DNA of 64,000 bases from contig NZ_AP022671.1 of the NCBI RefSeq assembly GCF_011405515.1, forward strand, positions 3,410,001 through 3,474,000, in the 5' to 3' direction. The position numbers and the translations under genes were made by a program. A model generated the notes under the pieces. It was given only the letters and a program-made list of their open reading frames with translations, searched no databases and was not told where the DNA came from. Source of the stretch: Nitrospira sp. KM1 (lineage in GTDB: Bacteria > Nitrospirota > Nitrospiria > Nitrospirales > Nitrospiraceae). Each line of letters opens with the position of its first letter. Positions within the stretch are counted from its first letter, which is position 1. Below, piece after piece: positions 55,845 through 64,000 of the stretch.

Positions 55845-55931
55845 TTCAAATGTACGTATTAATAACCGGTGGTGCTTTTATTGCACCTTTACAACTGCGG
55901 TAAGCTGTGTCTGCATTGGAGGGAAGCGTCG

Positions 55932-56213
55932 ATGAAACAGCAAGGATCGACAGGAGTCAGCGAGATTCAAGAGGACTCCGGTCACTTTCAGCTCGACTGG
56001 CTTGGAGCTGAAGCCAGTGTTCACATCCTGCCCCACAGACAAAGTGCATTCCAATACATACAGTCAAATTGGATTTCAAAAGGGAAATTTCTGACTGTAT
56101 TCATCTCTGGTCTGGCAATGGGAGGCTGGCTGGCATTGTTTTCAGCCAAGCCAGTTGCTACGCTATGGGCTTCCGGCGTAATAACCGCCGAAAATAACGT
56201 CGGTAGCGAATGA
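55932..56213 (+). CDS. Small membrane protein, unknown
   Basis: About 93 residues: hydrophilic N-terminal half (VSEIQEDSGHFQLDWLGAEA) and one membrane helix near the C-terminus (FLTVFISGLAMGGWLALFSA). GGAGG lies 10 bases before the ATG. Not recognised. Confidence 0.5.
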   Translation: MKQQGSTGVSEIQEDSGHFQLDWLGAEASVHILPHRQSAFQYIQSNWISKGKFLTVFISGLAMGGWLALFSAKPVATLWASGVITAENNVGSE

Positions 56214-56421
56214 ACTCTCTCATAGGGGTTTTATCGGTGTATGGTTTTGAGGTTACCGGTGTATGATTTTAAGTGCACAGGTAGGTTGCAATGCATCTGA
56301 AGTAGTATCTGGAAAGATACATGAATATACTGCTTGATGGGTTTAAACGTAGAACAGGAGCATGGGCGAGTGATATGGAAAGGTTGGAAACAACTTCATT
56401 TCGAGAGGAAAGGACATACAG
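56214..56421 (+). promoter_or_regulatory. AT-rich leader of the glycosyltransferase cluster with direct repeats
   Basis: Two similar ~20-base copies of CGGTGTATG followed by TTTT (about 56234-56276), then a short perfect dyad GTATCT-GGAA-AGATAC near 56305-56320, and TATACT at 56326-56331 without a good -35. The layout suggests an activator-dependent promoter. Ribosome site GAGAGGAAAGG before the next ATG. Confidence 0.4.
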
Positions 56422-57519
56422 ATGAAAATCGCTCAGGTTTCCCCATTGTGGGAGAGTGTTCCTCCTAAACTATATGGAGGAACGGAACGCATCGTATCGT
56501 ATTTGACTGAAGAGCTGGTTCGCTTGGGCCATGATGTGACTCTATTCGCCAGTGGAGATTCCATCACATCGGCTCGCCTTGAACCGATTTGTTCAAGCGC
56601 ATTGCGGTTGAACACGGGAATATTCAATCGCGACGCCCCCTTGACGATGTTGATGGAACGAGCCCTCGGTAGATCGGGTGACTTCGATATTATCCATTCC
56701 CACTTGGACTTTTTAGGTTTTCCTCTGGCGCGGCGAAATCCGACTCCTACGGTTGCCACGTTTCACGGACGGCTCGACCTTCCGGAGTTACAACCAATAT
56801 TTCGCGAATATGCAGAGCTTCCCATGGTCTCGATCTCGGATGCACAACGGAAGCCGGTCTCTTGGGCCAATTGGAAGAAAACGGTCTATCATGGGGTGCC
56901 TGAAAATCTATACAGCTACCATGAGAAGCCTCAAGGGTATCTCGCGTTTTTGGGTCGCATTGCCCCCGAAAAGCGTCCGGACCATGCCATCGAGGTTGCG
57001 AAGCGGTCGGGAATACCTTTGCGGATTGCGGCCAAAGTAGATCCGATGGACCGAGACTATTTTCAACGTGAAATTGAACCGTTGTTGTCGCATCCGCTGA
57101 TCGAATACATTGGGGAAATCACAGACAAGGAAAAAGATCAATTTCTGGGAGAGGCCTTGGCGCTGGTGTGTCCGTATGACTGGCCTGAGCCTTTCGGGCT
57201 GGTGCTGATCGAAGCGTTGGCCTGCGGAACTCCCGTGTTGGCGTATCGTCGAGGGTCCATTCCCGAAGTGATCGAGGACAAAGTCACCGGCTTCGTCTGC
57301 GACGGGTTGGATGACATGGCGTCCGCCGTCCACCGCGTTGCAGAACTCGACCGTCAGGGTTGTCGAAAGAATTTTGAAAAGCGATTCAGTGCCAGACGGA
57401 TGGCTCAGGATTATGTCCGGGTTTATGAGGAACTCCTGCAGGCGGCTGCGAAGCCGAACGATGTCGAGAGGGGGCTTCCGAACTATAGCCTCTGGCCCAG
57501 TCTCGCAACCAACGTATAG
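56422..57519 (+). CDS. GT4-family glycosyltransferase (GT-B fold)
   Basis: 365 residues. N-terminal MKIAQVSPLWESVPPKLYGG with the GGTERIV glycine motif; C-terminal nucleotide-sugar domain with FLGRIAPEKRPDHAIEVA, PYDWPEPFGLVLIEALACGT (EX7E region) and PVLAYRRGSIPEV. Transfers a sugar from a nucleotide donor to an unknown acceptor in the cytoplasm. Clustered with an amylo-alpha-1,6-glucosidase family enzyme, suggesting glucan or compatible-solute metabolism. Confidence 0.92.
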   Translation: MKIAQVSPLWESVPPKLYGGTERIVSYLTEELVRLGHDVTLFASGDSITSARLEPICSSALRLNTGIFNRDAPLTMLMERALGRSGDFDIIHSHLDFLGFPLARRNPTPTVATFHGRLDLPELQPIFREYAELPMVSISDAQRKPVSWANWKKTVYHGVPENLYSYHEKPQGYLAFLGRIAPEKRPDHAIEVAKRSGIPLRIAAKVDPMDRDYFQREIEPLLSHPLIEYIGEITDKEKDQFLGEALALVCPYDWPEPFGLVLIEALACGTPVLAYRRGSIPEVIEDKVTGFVCDGLDDMASAVHRVAELDRQGCRKNFEKRFSARRMAQDYVRVYEELLQAAAKPNDVERGLPNYSLWPSLATNV

Positions 57520-57681
57520 CATCCCGATTTCTGACGATGCAGGGGCCGAATGTGGGCTCCCCTGCATCCCGATCGGAGAGTCCGGTACGTTCTCCATTCC
57601 ACAGGAAGGCAGAGCTCATGAAATGGAGGATGGAGCAGTGTATAGTGTCCCAAAACAATTCAAAAGGTGGGCAAGAAGAAG

Positions 57682-59037
57682 ATGGAAGTCAAGGAACCGA
57701 TAGCCGTATCCGAAGAACAGCATCCCGCTGACGAAATCGTCGCACCTGCGAGTCTTGATTCGGAAGTGAAGGAACTTCCGGCGTCTGGATGGGGTTTGCT
57801 GAAAACCCGAAACTTTGGTCTTCTCTTCGCAGGTCAAGCCATATCGCAAATCGGCGACAGCATGAATAAGGTCGCACTGCTGTGGTTCGTGTACGAGCTG
57901 ACCGGGTCGGCATTCAAGATGACGGTCATCGGCTTGTTGCAAACGATTCCGCCCCTGGTGTTCGGTCCCCTTATCGGTGTGTATTTGGACCGTCTGCGGA
58001 AGAAACCGGTCATGATCTGGGTCGATTGCATCCGTGCGGTGCTGGTGCTTTTAATTCCCCTGCTCTACTCACTCGATGCGCTGTCGTTAGAACGGTTGTA
58101 CCTGCTCGTCTTTGCCACCTCAATTGTTTCCACCATTTTTGGACCTGCATTGGCGTCCTCCGTCCCTCTGATCGTGTCGCGCAATCAATTGATGGGTGCC
58201 AACGCACTTGTTCAGAGCACGACGAACATCGGATTGCTGATCGGTCCAGCTGTCAGCGGTGCCGGCATCGCGATGGTAGGAGCACAGAATGTCCTGTACA
58301 TCGACGCGGCGACGTTCTTTATTTCGGCTCTTTGCCTGATGCCGATCATGGTGCGGGAAGTTCCTCAAGCAGCGACACGGCCGCTGGACAGGGCGGGACT
58401 GATACAGGACCTGCTCGTGGGTTTCCGGTTCGTGTTCGTCCAGCACCGTACGGTGCTGCTGCTCATGCTGACGGCCACGCTGTACAGTCTTGGGGCCAGC
58501 GCGTTCGTATTCCTCCTTCCGGTATTCGCCACGCAATTGTTGGATGCTAGCCCCGTCGAGCTCGGATGGTTATGGTCATCGCTCGGAATCGGCATGCTGA
58601 TTACTTCCGCGTGGCTTGCGAAACGCAATCAGGGAGACATACGAAGCCGGCTCCAACTCGTTGCCATTGCTCTGGCGGTAGGGGCGGTTGCCGTGTGTAC
58701 GCTTGGCATGCTGCAGGCCCCCATCATGGCCGCAGTCTTGATCGTCGTCTTCGGTGGCAGCACCGCAATATTTACCCCGGTCGTATGGGCCATGCTTCAG
58801 GAGTTGACCCCGGAAAATCTTCTCGGACGCGTGTTCACCACGTTCAGCACCGGCGCGATGGCTTCGGCCATGGCCGGGATGGCTGCCTTCGGCTGGGCAG
58901 CGGATGCCATAGGACCTGCCGAAAGCCTCCTGGGTATTGGGCTGGTCCTGCTGGGAACAGCTATCGTCACGGCCGCATTCAGCCGCCGATATCTGCATCC
59001 CACCCAGTCAAAGCTTCCTGGACTGATGACGGTGTGA
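57682..59037 (+). CDS. MFS transporter, DHA3-like
   Basis: About 451 residues; a GTG at 57667 would add five. A ~40-residue acidic N-terminal tail precedes LLKTRNFGLLFAGQAISQIG-DSMNKVALLWFVYEL, the DHA3 family opening. About twelve helices; loop motif GPLIGVYLDRLRKKPVMIWVD; later LVQSTTNIGLLIGPAVSG. Exporter of drugs or metabolites by proton antiport (family knowledge). A paralog lies at 60.2-61.5 kb. Confidence 0.9.
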   Translation: MEVKEPIAVSEEQHPADEIVAPASLDSEVKELPASGWGLLKTRNFGLLFAGQAISQIGDSMNKVALLWFVYELTGSAFKMTVIGLLQTIPPLVFGPLIGVYLDRLRKKPVMIWVDCIRAVLVLLIPLLYSLDALSLERLYLLVFATSIVSTIFGPALASSVPLIVSRNQLMGANALVQSTTNIGLLIGPAVSGAGIAMVGAQNVLYIDAATFFISALCLMPIMVREVPQAATRPLDRAGLIQDLLVGFRFVFVQHRTVLLLMLTATLYSLGASAFVFLLPVFATQLLDASPVELGWLWSSLGIGMLITSAWLAKRNQGDIRSRLQLVAIALAVGAVAVCTLGMLQAPIMAAVLIVVFGGSTAIFTPVVWAMLQELTPENLLGRVFTTFSTGAMASAMAGMAAFGWAADAIGPAESLLGIGLVLLGTAIVTAAFSRRYLHPTQSKLPGLMTV

Positions 59038-59059
59038 GACTGTTCCTGTAAACAGTAGC

Positions 59060-60178
59060 ATGGTTCTACAGGCCTCACGAGGTGGAAAGGGGACGCGACT
59101 CACGTTGCGACTCATGAACGTTAGGCATACGTTCCGGGCGCTTGGCATTGGCGCGCTTCTTATAGGAATTCAGGTGACCGGCCCGGCTACGGGTCGTGGC
59201 GACCAGACCCCGCCACCGGCATCTTCCAGCTCGTCTGATCCAGGCAAAAATACCAGTCAGTCTCCTGCCGTAAAGACTCAGAGCACTCCTGCTACGCCTT
59301 CCCAGGACTCAAAACCTGCGACTCCGAAAAGTCAGTCCACAAACGGGAACGGTGATGAGACGAAGCCCAAGGACGACCGGAAACCTGAAGAGAAGAAATC
59401 CGAAGAGAAGAAATCTGAGGAGAGGAAGTCCGAAGAAAAGAAGCCGGAAGACAAGAAGCCGGAAGAGAAAAAAACGGAAGACAAAAGAGTTGATGATAAA
59501 CGGTCTGAGGACAGGAAATCCGATGAGAAAAAGGTAGAAGAGAAGAAGGTTGAGGAGAAGAAGACGGAAGAAAAGAAGTCCGAAGACAAGAAGTCGGACG
59601 AAAAAAAGGCCGAGGACAAGAAGGCTGAAGATAGGAAAGCTGAAGACAAGAAATCCGAGGAGAAAAAGGCCGAAGAATCAACTGAAAAGGAGAAAGGCAA
59701 GGAAAAGGAAAGCTCTGGGAAGCGAACCGTCTCCTCAATGATTCTGACGGTGAAACTCGCTTTGATTGCAGATCCTCGAATATTCCCGTATGAAATAGAA
59801 GTAGAAGGTGGGGCCGAAGAAATCGCGCTGTCTGGAAAAGTGGGGAACGAGGGTGAGAAGTCGATTGCCGGATCGGTCGCTCGTACTGTGCCGGGTGTCA
59901 AAAACGTGGTGAATAAGATCGATATCGTAAAAGACCTGCCCGACGTACTTGGCCGCAAACAGGACGATATCCTTACACATCAAGTCAAAGAACGGTTCGC
60001 GAGAAGTGCGACGCTGAAAGCCGCGAACTTCGAAGTGAAGACGGAAGGCGGAGTCGTTTCGCTTGCCGGGACCGTCCGTTTTCAGGTCTTTATCTGGGAG
60101 GCGGCGGAGGCGGCAAGGGAAGTTCCAGGTGTGAGAGCTGTGCGCACAGATAAGGTGAAGATCGAGAGTGAGGGATGA
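59060..60178 (+). CDS. BON-domain protein with Lys/Glu repeat region
   Basis: 372 residues. Signal peptide (RALGIGALLIGIQVTGPA), Ser/Pro/Thr-rich linker, about 115 residues of KKSEE/KKPED-type repeats (about 108-222), then two BON domains (LIADPRIFPYEIEVEGGAEE, RSATLKAANFEVKTEGGVVS each with AL-GKV/AGTV strands). BON domains bind membranes or polysaccharides in the periplasm. No ribosome site fits well; Met at 59114 or TTG 59105 are alternative starts. Overlaps the next gene by ATGA. Confidence 0.85.
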   Translation: MVLQASRGGKGTRLTLRLMNVRHTFRALGIGALLIGIQVTGPATGRGDQTPPPASSSSSDPGKNTSQSPAVKTQSTPATPSQDSKPATPKSQSTNGNGDETKPKDDRKPEEKKSEEKKSEERKSEEKKPEDKKPEEKKTEDKRVDDKRSEDRKSDEKKVEEKKVEEKKTEEKKSEDKKSDEKKAEDKKAEDRKAEDKKSEEKKAEESTEKEKGKEKESSGKRTVSSMILTVKLALIADPRIFPYEIEVEGGAEEIALSGKVGNEGEKSIAGSVARTVPGVKNVVNKIDIVKDLPDVLGRKQDDILTHQVKERFARSATLKAANFEVKTEGGVVSLAGTVRFQVFIWEAAEAAREVPGVRAVRTDKVKIESEG

Positions 60179-61473
60179 GGTCTTGGCAGGCGGTATCGAT
60201 GGGCCGATCGGTAAGTGGACAAGAGAACGTCCTCAGAGAGGCGTCTCGTGCTGCACCTCGCAATTTGCTGTTCACCAGAGATTTTGGGCTTGTATGGCTC
60301 AGTCAGCTCATTTCTCAAGTCGGGGACGGGATCTCCAATCTTGCGTTGCTGTGGTTCGTCTATTCGATCACCGGCTCTCCGGTGAAGACAACCATCATCG
60401 GACTTCTGCATACGATTCCTCCCATCGTCCTGGGGCCCTTGATCGGGGTGTACGTGGACCGGCTTCCCAAGAAATTCTTTCTCGTCGGCTCCAATACACT
60501 CAGGGCATTGCTCATTGGCATCATTCCCTGCGCGATTCCGACGGATTTGTTCACGGTAGACATGCTGTATGGGCTCGTCTTGCTGGATGCCGTGGCGATG
60601 GCGGTGTTCAGTCCGGCACTGACCTCCTCTATCCCCTTGATCGTCCCCCGCTCCCAATTTACCGCGGCGAATGCCTTGATCCAAAGCACGACCAGCCTGG
60701 GAATTATCTTCGGTCCGGCCGTGAGCGGCGTCGGCATTTCCATGTTCGGATCACAGGAAGTCCTCTGCCTCAATGCGCTGACCTATTTCTTGGCCGCCGT
60801 CTGCCTCGGGTTTATCCGGTTGCGGAGCCTGCATGCCTCATCCGCCACGGAACAGGCACCAGGGTCGGCATGGCAGGACTTCGTCGACGGCGTAATGTTT
60901 CTCGTCAAGAAGCAGCGGGTCATTCTATTGCTCATCATGGCGGCAGCCTGCTACGGATTCGGGGCGAGTGCGCTGACGACGCTATTTCCAGTGTTCGCAA
61001 AAAAACTGCTTGGTTTGGGGCCCGTCGAAGTCGGATTCTTGTGGTCTGTGCTTGGCATTGGTCTTCTCCTCATGTCGATCGTGCTGCTCCGGTTCACCGA
61101 ATGGAATTTGTCGGAGCGCACCAGAATCATCGCCGCGGCGGGCGTGACGAACGCCGTGGCCATCTCGGCCCTCGTCTGGACGAAGGACCTGTACTTCGTC
61201 AGCTTCCTCATGGTGGTCATTGGGGCAGGGATGGGCGTGTTCACACCGATCGCCTGGGGCGTGGTCCAGGAACTCACTCCGGCTCCAATGGTCGGACGAA
61301 TTCTCGGCCTGTATAGTACTGGGGCCATGGTTGCCGCCATCAGCGGGATCAGTACGTTTGGATGGGTCACCGAGCACTTCGGGGAAACGACCGGAGTATC
61401 CAGCATCGGCGCGACCTTTTTGCTGACGGCCACGTTCGGCGCATTGTTGAGCCGCTCGATTCGAAGCAGATGA
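60175..61473 (+). CDS. MFS transporter, DHA3-like, second copy
   Basis: 432 residues, starting inside an ATGA overlap with the BON gene. FTRDFGLVWLSQLISQVGDG, then SNLALLWFVYSITGSPVKTT, GPLIGVYVDRLPKKFFLVGS, ALIQSTTSLGIIFGPAVSG: strongly paralogous to the transporter on the other side of the BON gene, but without its acidic N-terminal tail. Ten bases before the glucosidase gene. Confidence 0.9.
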   Translation: MRSWQAVSMGRSVSGQENVLREASRAAPRNLLFTRDFGLVWLSQLISQVGDGISNLALLWFVYSITGSPVKTTIIGLLHTIPPIVLGPLIGVYVDRLPKKFFLVGSNTLRALLIGIIPCAIPTDLFTVDMLYGLVLLDAVAMAVFSPALTSSIPLIVPRSQFTAANALIQSTTSLGIIFGPAVSGVGISMFGSQEVLCLNALTYFLAAVCLGFIRLRSLHASSATEQAPGSAWQDFVDGVMFLVKKQRVILLLIMAAACYGFGASALTTLFPVFAKKLLGLGPVEVGFLWSVLGIGLLLMSIVLLRFTEWNLSERTRIIAAAGVTNAVAISALVWTKDLYFVSFLMVVIGAGMGVFTPIAWGVVQELTPAPMVGRILGLYSTGAMVAAISGISTFGWVTEHFGETTGVSSIGATFLLTATFGALLSRSIRSR

Positions 61474-61482
61474 GGTGGAACC

Positions 61483-63651
61483 GTGGAACACCTTGATGAT
61501 CCTCGTGAAGAACCTTTCGAAATTCTGGCTTCATCTTCTCTGGCGGACTCCCATATCAAGGTTCTGAAACAGGGCGACACGTTCGGAGTTTTCGATCGGG
61601 ACGGTGATGTCCGCTCCGTCAAGCAGGCGGCCGAAGGCCTCTATCATGAAGGGACGAGATTTGTCTCGAGACTTGAGCTCACGCTGAACGGTGTACGTCC
61701 GCTGTTGTTGAGCTCGAACATCAAAGAAGACAACGTTCAGCTCAGCGTGGATCTCACGAACCCCGACATGATGCATAAGGGTCAAATGGTCATGCCGAGA
61801 GGTTCACTCCACTTGGCCCGCGTGCGGTTGTTGTGGCAGGGCCGTTGCTTTGAACGTCTTCGCATCCACAACTATAGCCTCCGGCCTATGCCCGTGCGCC
61901 TTTCGTTTCGAATCGATGCGGACTTTGCCGACCTTTTTGAAGTGCGAGGGCGAAAGCGCGAGCGCCGCGGGGAACGGTACGATCCTGTTCTGACCAAAGA
62001 GGGTGTCATCCTGGGGTACCGGGGATTGGATGGGGTGCGGCGTCGGCTGCATTTCCGATGCAGCCCTGCCCCGACGACTATCCAGGAGGGAGAGCTCATC
62101 TGTGAGACGCTTCTGCCGGCTGGCGATGCCGTGCAATGGGATCTCACGATGATCTGCGAAACCGGGGGCTCTTCGTTCGGGGAATTATCCTACGACGGCG
62201 CTCTGACAGAAGTGGATCGGTCGATCAAATCCGCCGAGGCAGATGAATGTCTCATTGTCACTTCGAATGAACAGTTCAATGCCTGGCTGAACAGTTCCTT
62301 GGCTGACCTGCACATGATGGTCTCTGATACCCCGGAAGGACCGTATCCCTATGCCGGGGTGCCCTGGTTCAGTACGCCGTTTGGACGGGATGGTCTCATC
62401 ACCGCCTTCGAACTTTTGTGGGTCAATCCCGCGATTGCACGGGGCGTCCTGGCCTATCTTGCCGCCACTCAGGCACGAGAAGTGTCGCCTGAACGCGACG
62501 CCGAAATCGGGAAGATCCTGCATGAAACCCGCAAAGGGGAAATGGCTGCGCTCAATGAAATTCCCTTCGGGCGTTATTACGGGAGCATTGACTCGACTCC
62601 ACTGTTTATCATGCTCGCTGGAGCCTACTACGAGCGCACGGGTGACTTGCCGTTCATCGAACATCTCTGGCCCCATATCGAATTGGCGCTCAAATGGATC
62701 GACGAGTCAGGAGACCGGGACGGCGACGGCTTTGTGGAATATTTCCGACAGTCCAGCGACGGCCTCGTCCAGCAGGGCTGGAAGGATTCGTATGATGCGG
62801 TCTTTCATGCCGATGGACGGGCTGCTGAAGGTTCCATCGCTCTCTGCGAAGTCCAGGGATACGTGTATGCCGCAAAACGCCGCGCCGCCAGGCTCGCGCT
62901 CGTACTGGGTCATGCTGAGAAAGCGAGGGGTCTCCTAAGAGACGCTGAGAGATTACGCGCGAAGTTCGAGAAGAGCTTCTGGTGCCAGGATTTATCTACT
63001 TATGCGTTGGCGCTCGACGGATCCAAGCAGCCGTGCCGGGTCAAGACTTCCAATGCCGGGCACTGTCTCTGGACGGGGATTGCGGATCCGAAACATGGCA
63101 TGCGAACGGCCAAGACGTTAGCGGGAGAGGCCTTTTTTACCGGGTGGGGAGTGCGGACGGTCGCGACATCCGAGGCGAGATACAATCCTATGTCGTATCA
63201 CAACGGATCGGTTTGGCCTCATGACACGGCTATCGTGGCAGCCGGGATGGCTTCCTATGGATATAAGCAGGGCGCAGTAAGAATGCTGAGCGGCCTCTAC
63301 GATGCCAGTTTGTTCCTTGAACTCAAACGTCTACCGGAACTGATATGCGGCTTTACCAGGAGACCGGGCGAAGGGCCGACGCTCTATCCCGTCGCGTGCA
63401 GCCCGCAAACCTGGTCTTCCGTTGCCGTGTTCCTGCTTCTGCAGGCCTGTCTCGGTCTGCGTATCGAAGCTCCCCGTGCCCGAGTATCGTTCTCCAAGCC
63501 CACTCTCCCTTCATTTCTCGAACACGTCGAAATAAAGAATCTTCGTGTCGGGAATGCGTCCGTCGATCTGTCGCTTGAATTGCATGCGAATGACGTCGGC
63601 ATCAATGTACTCCATCGAGATGGCCGCGTAGGCATCGTCGTGACGAAGTAG
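61483..63651 (+). CDS. Amylo-alpha-1,6-glucosidase family protein (glycogen debranching-like)
   Basis: 722 residues from a GTG with GAGGTGG upstream. N-terminal beta domain (GDTFGVFDRDGDVR, AAEGLYHEGTRFVSRLELTL) of the bacterial debranching-enzyme type, then an (alpha/alpha)6 barrel: GVPWFSTPFGRDGLITAFEL, DSTPLFIMLAGAYYERTGD, GWKDSYDAVFHADGR, NPMSYHNGSVWPHDTAIVA. Hydrolyses alpha-glucosidic links in a glycogen-like or smaller glucan; the true substrate may differ, as this bacterial subgroup is little studied. Last gene of the cluster. Confidence 0.92.
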   Translation: MEHLDDPREEPFEILASSSLADSHIKVLKQGDTFGVFDRDGDVRSVKQAAEGLYHEGTRFVSRLELTLNGVRPLLLSSNIKEDNVQLSVDLTNPDMMHKGQMVMPRGSLHLARVRLLWQGRCFERLRIHNYSLRPMPVRLSFRIDADFADLFEVRGRKRERRGERYDPVLTKEGVILGYRGLDGVRRRLHFRCSPAPTTIQEGELICETLLPAGDAVQWDLTMICETGGSSFGELSYDGALTEVDRSIKSAEADECLIVTSNEQFNAWLNSSLADLHMMVSDTPEGPYPYAGVPWFSTPFGRDGLITAFELLWVNPAIARGVLAYLAATQAREVSPERDAEIGKILHETRKGEMAALNEIPFGRYYGSIDSTPLFIMLAGAYYERTGDLPFIEHLWPHIELALKWIDESGDRDGDGFVEYFRQSSDGLVQQGWKDSYDAVFHADGRAAEGSIALCEVQGYVYAAKRRAARLALVLGHAEKARGLLRDAERLRAKFEKSFWCQDLSTYALALDGSKQPCRVKTSNAGHCLWTGIADPKHGMRTAKTLAGEAFFTGWGVRTVATSEARYNPMSYHNGSVWPHDTAIVAAGMASYGYKQGAVRMLSGLYDASLFLELKRLPELICGFTRRPGEGPTLYPVACSPQTWSSVAVFLLLQACLGLRIEAPRARVSFSKPTLPSFLEHVEIKNLRVGNASVDLSLELHANDVGINVLHRDGRVGIVVTK

Positions 63652-64000
63652 ATTACACTCGGCATCCGAGAGATCCCCCTTACTCAGCACCTCGTTTCCA
63701 AGCTGTCCGCAATTTAGACATTCTGTCCGTCGCGGACAAAATGTTTCTAATCAGATATTTTTTATAATTAATCAATAGCTTATAGAGTGGAGGCTACGCG
63801 TGTTTGCCCAATAGTTCCCCGTCAGAAGTATTTCCTGCACATGATAGGCAGATGCCTACACTCATCTAACTGCACATAAATAAAATGAAATTCAGAATGT
63901 AGCCGTATCGAATCTAGGGAATTTTGAAGGTCTATCTTTTGCAAAATTATCAGGCAAGTTCGCGAATGTTTTGAGATCAGTTCGAGATCCACATCGTGGG
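63652..64000. other. AT-rich non-coding end of window
   Basis: No gene seen. A short dyad CTCGG-CAT-CCGAG follows the last stop (63658-63670) without a T-tract. At about 63720-63741 TGTCCG-TCG-CGGACA is a perfect dyad, with TGTCCG...TAGACA as an imperfect copy just before it, then an AT-rich tract (ATTTTTTATAATTAAT). This looks like a regulated promoter for a gene outside the window. Confidence 0.45.

Noticed and set aside
59332-59958. Ser/Phe-rich minus-strand protein
   Set aside because: Produced by reverse reading of the Lys/Glu codon repeats of the BON gene.

Overview
The window is about 64 kb of a Gram-negative bacterial chromosome. Gene content and order suggest a Nitrospira-like member of the Nitrospirota. 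This is inferred from the mix of an asd-DUF2905-SpoIID-queA block, an mre-rod-rng-dprA-topA block, many short zinc-ribbon and DUF2934 proteins, several sensor kinases and stacked RND efflux systems. No rRNA, tRNA, CRISPR array or nitrification gene was seen, so the genus is not proven.

Region 1 (1-15.3 kb, mostly +) is housekeeping. It holds the 3' end of asd, a DUF2905 membrane protein, a SpoIID/LytB protein and queA, then a convergent SurA_N-like protein. A sigma70-like promoter at about 3982-4010 leads into an RDD protein and the rod-shape/elongasome operon mreB-mreC-mreD-mrdA-rodA. RNase G (rng), dprA and topA follow. Many genes here overlap by 1-19 bases, indicating translational coupling.

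Region 2 (15.4-24.4 kb, mixed strands) is a patchwork. It contains a bacterioferritin whose ferroxidase site looks degraded and whose promoter overlaps a Fur-box-like dyad, an AraC regulator with an exported multi-module CbiX-like protein, a Fur-family regulator, and a Panacea/DUF4065-like protein with a clear promoter. It also contains an M32 carboxypeptidase, an O-methyltransferase, a GlcG/HbpS-like protein and two broken genes (a di-heme peroxidase remnant and an SMR transporter).

Region 3 (24.5-37.5 kb, all -) contains a heavy-metal RND efflux operon (outer-membrane factor, lipoprotein adaptor, CzcA/CusA-type pump) with a cupredoxin-like lipoprotein upstream. Further upstream are a NarX/NarL-like kinase-regulator pair and two stand-alone receivers, one lacking the phospho-acceptor Asp, and then a run of small proteins around an SPFH-domain lipoprotein.

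Region 4 (38.1-50.9 kb, all +) is a second RND system of the HAE1 type: pump, adaptor and three consecutive paralogous TolC-like proteins, followed by a CHASE3-PAS kinase and an NtrC-type sigma54 activator. Between the second and third TolC paralogs sits a roughly 610-bp element with imperfect terminal inverted repeats. It is packed with hairpins and includes four 46-bp tandem repeats, each pairing a hairpin with a G-quadruplex-capable tract. I regard this as the most interesting unexplained structure in the window.

Region 5 (50.9-64 kb) has a receiver with Asn in place of the phospho-Asp, a second NtrC-type regulator and kinase pair on the minus strand, and then a plus-strand block: receiver-like protein, small membrane protein, GT4 glycosyltransferase, DHA3-type MFS transporter, Lys/Glu-repeat BON protein, a second MFS transporter and an amylo-alpha-1,6-glucosidase family enzyme. 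The last 350 bases are AT-rich and look regulatory.
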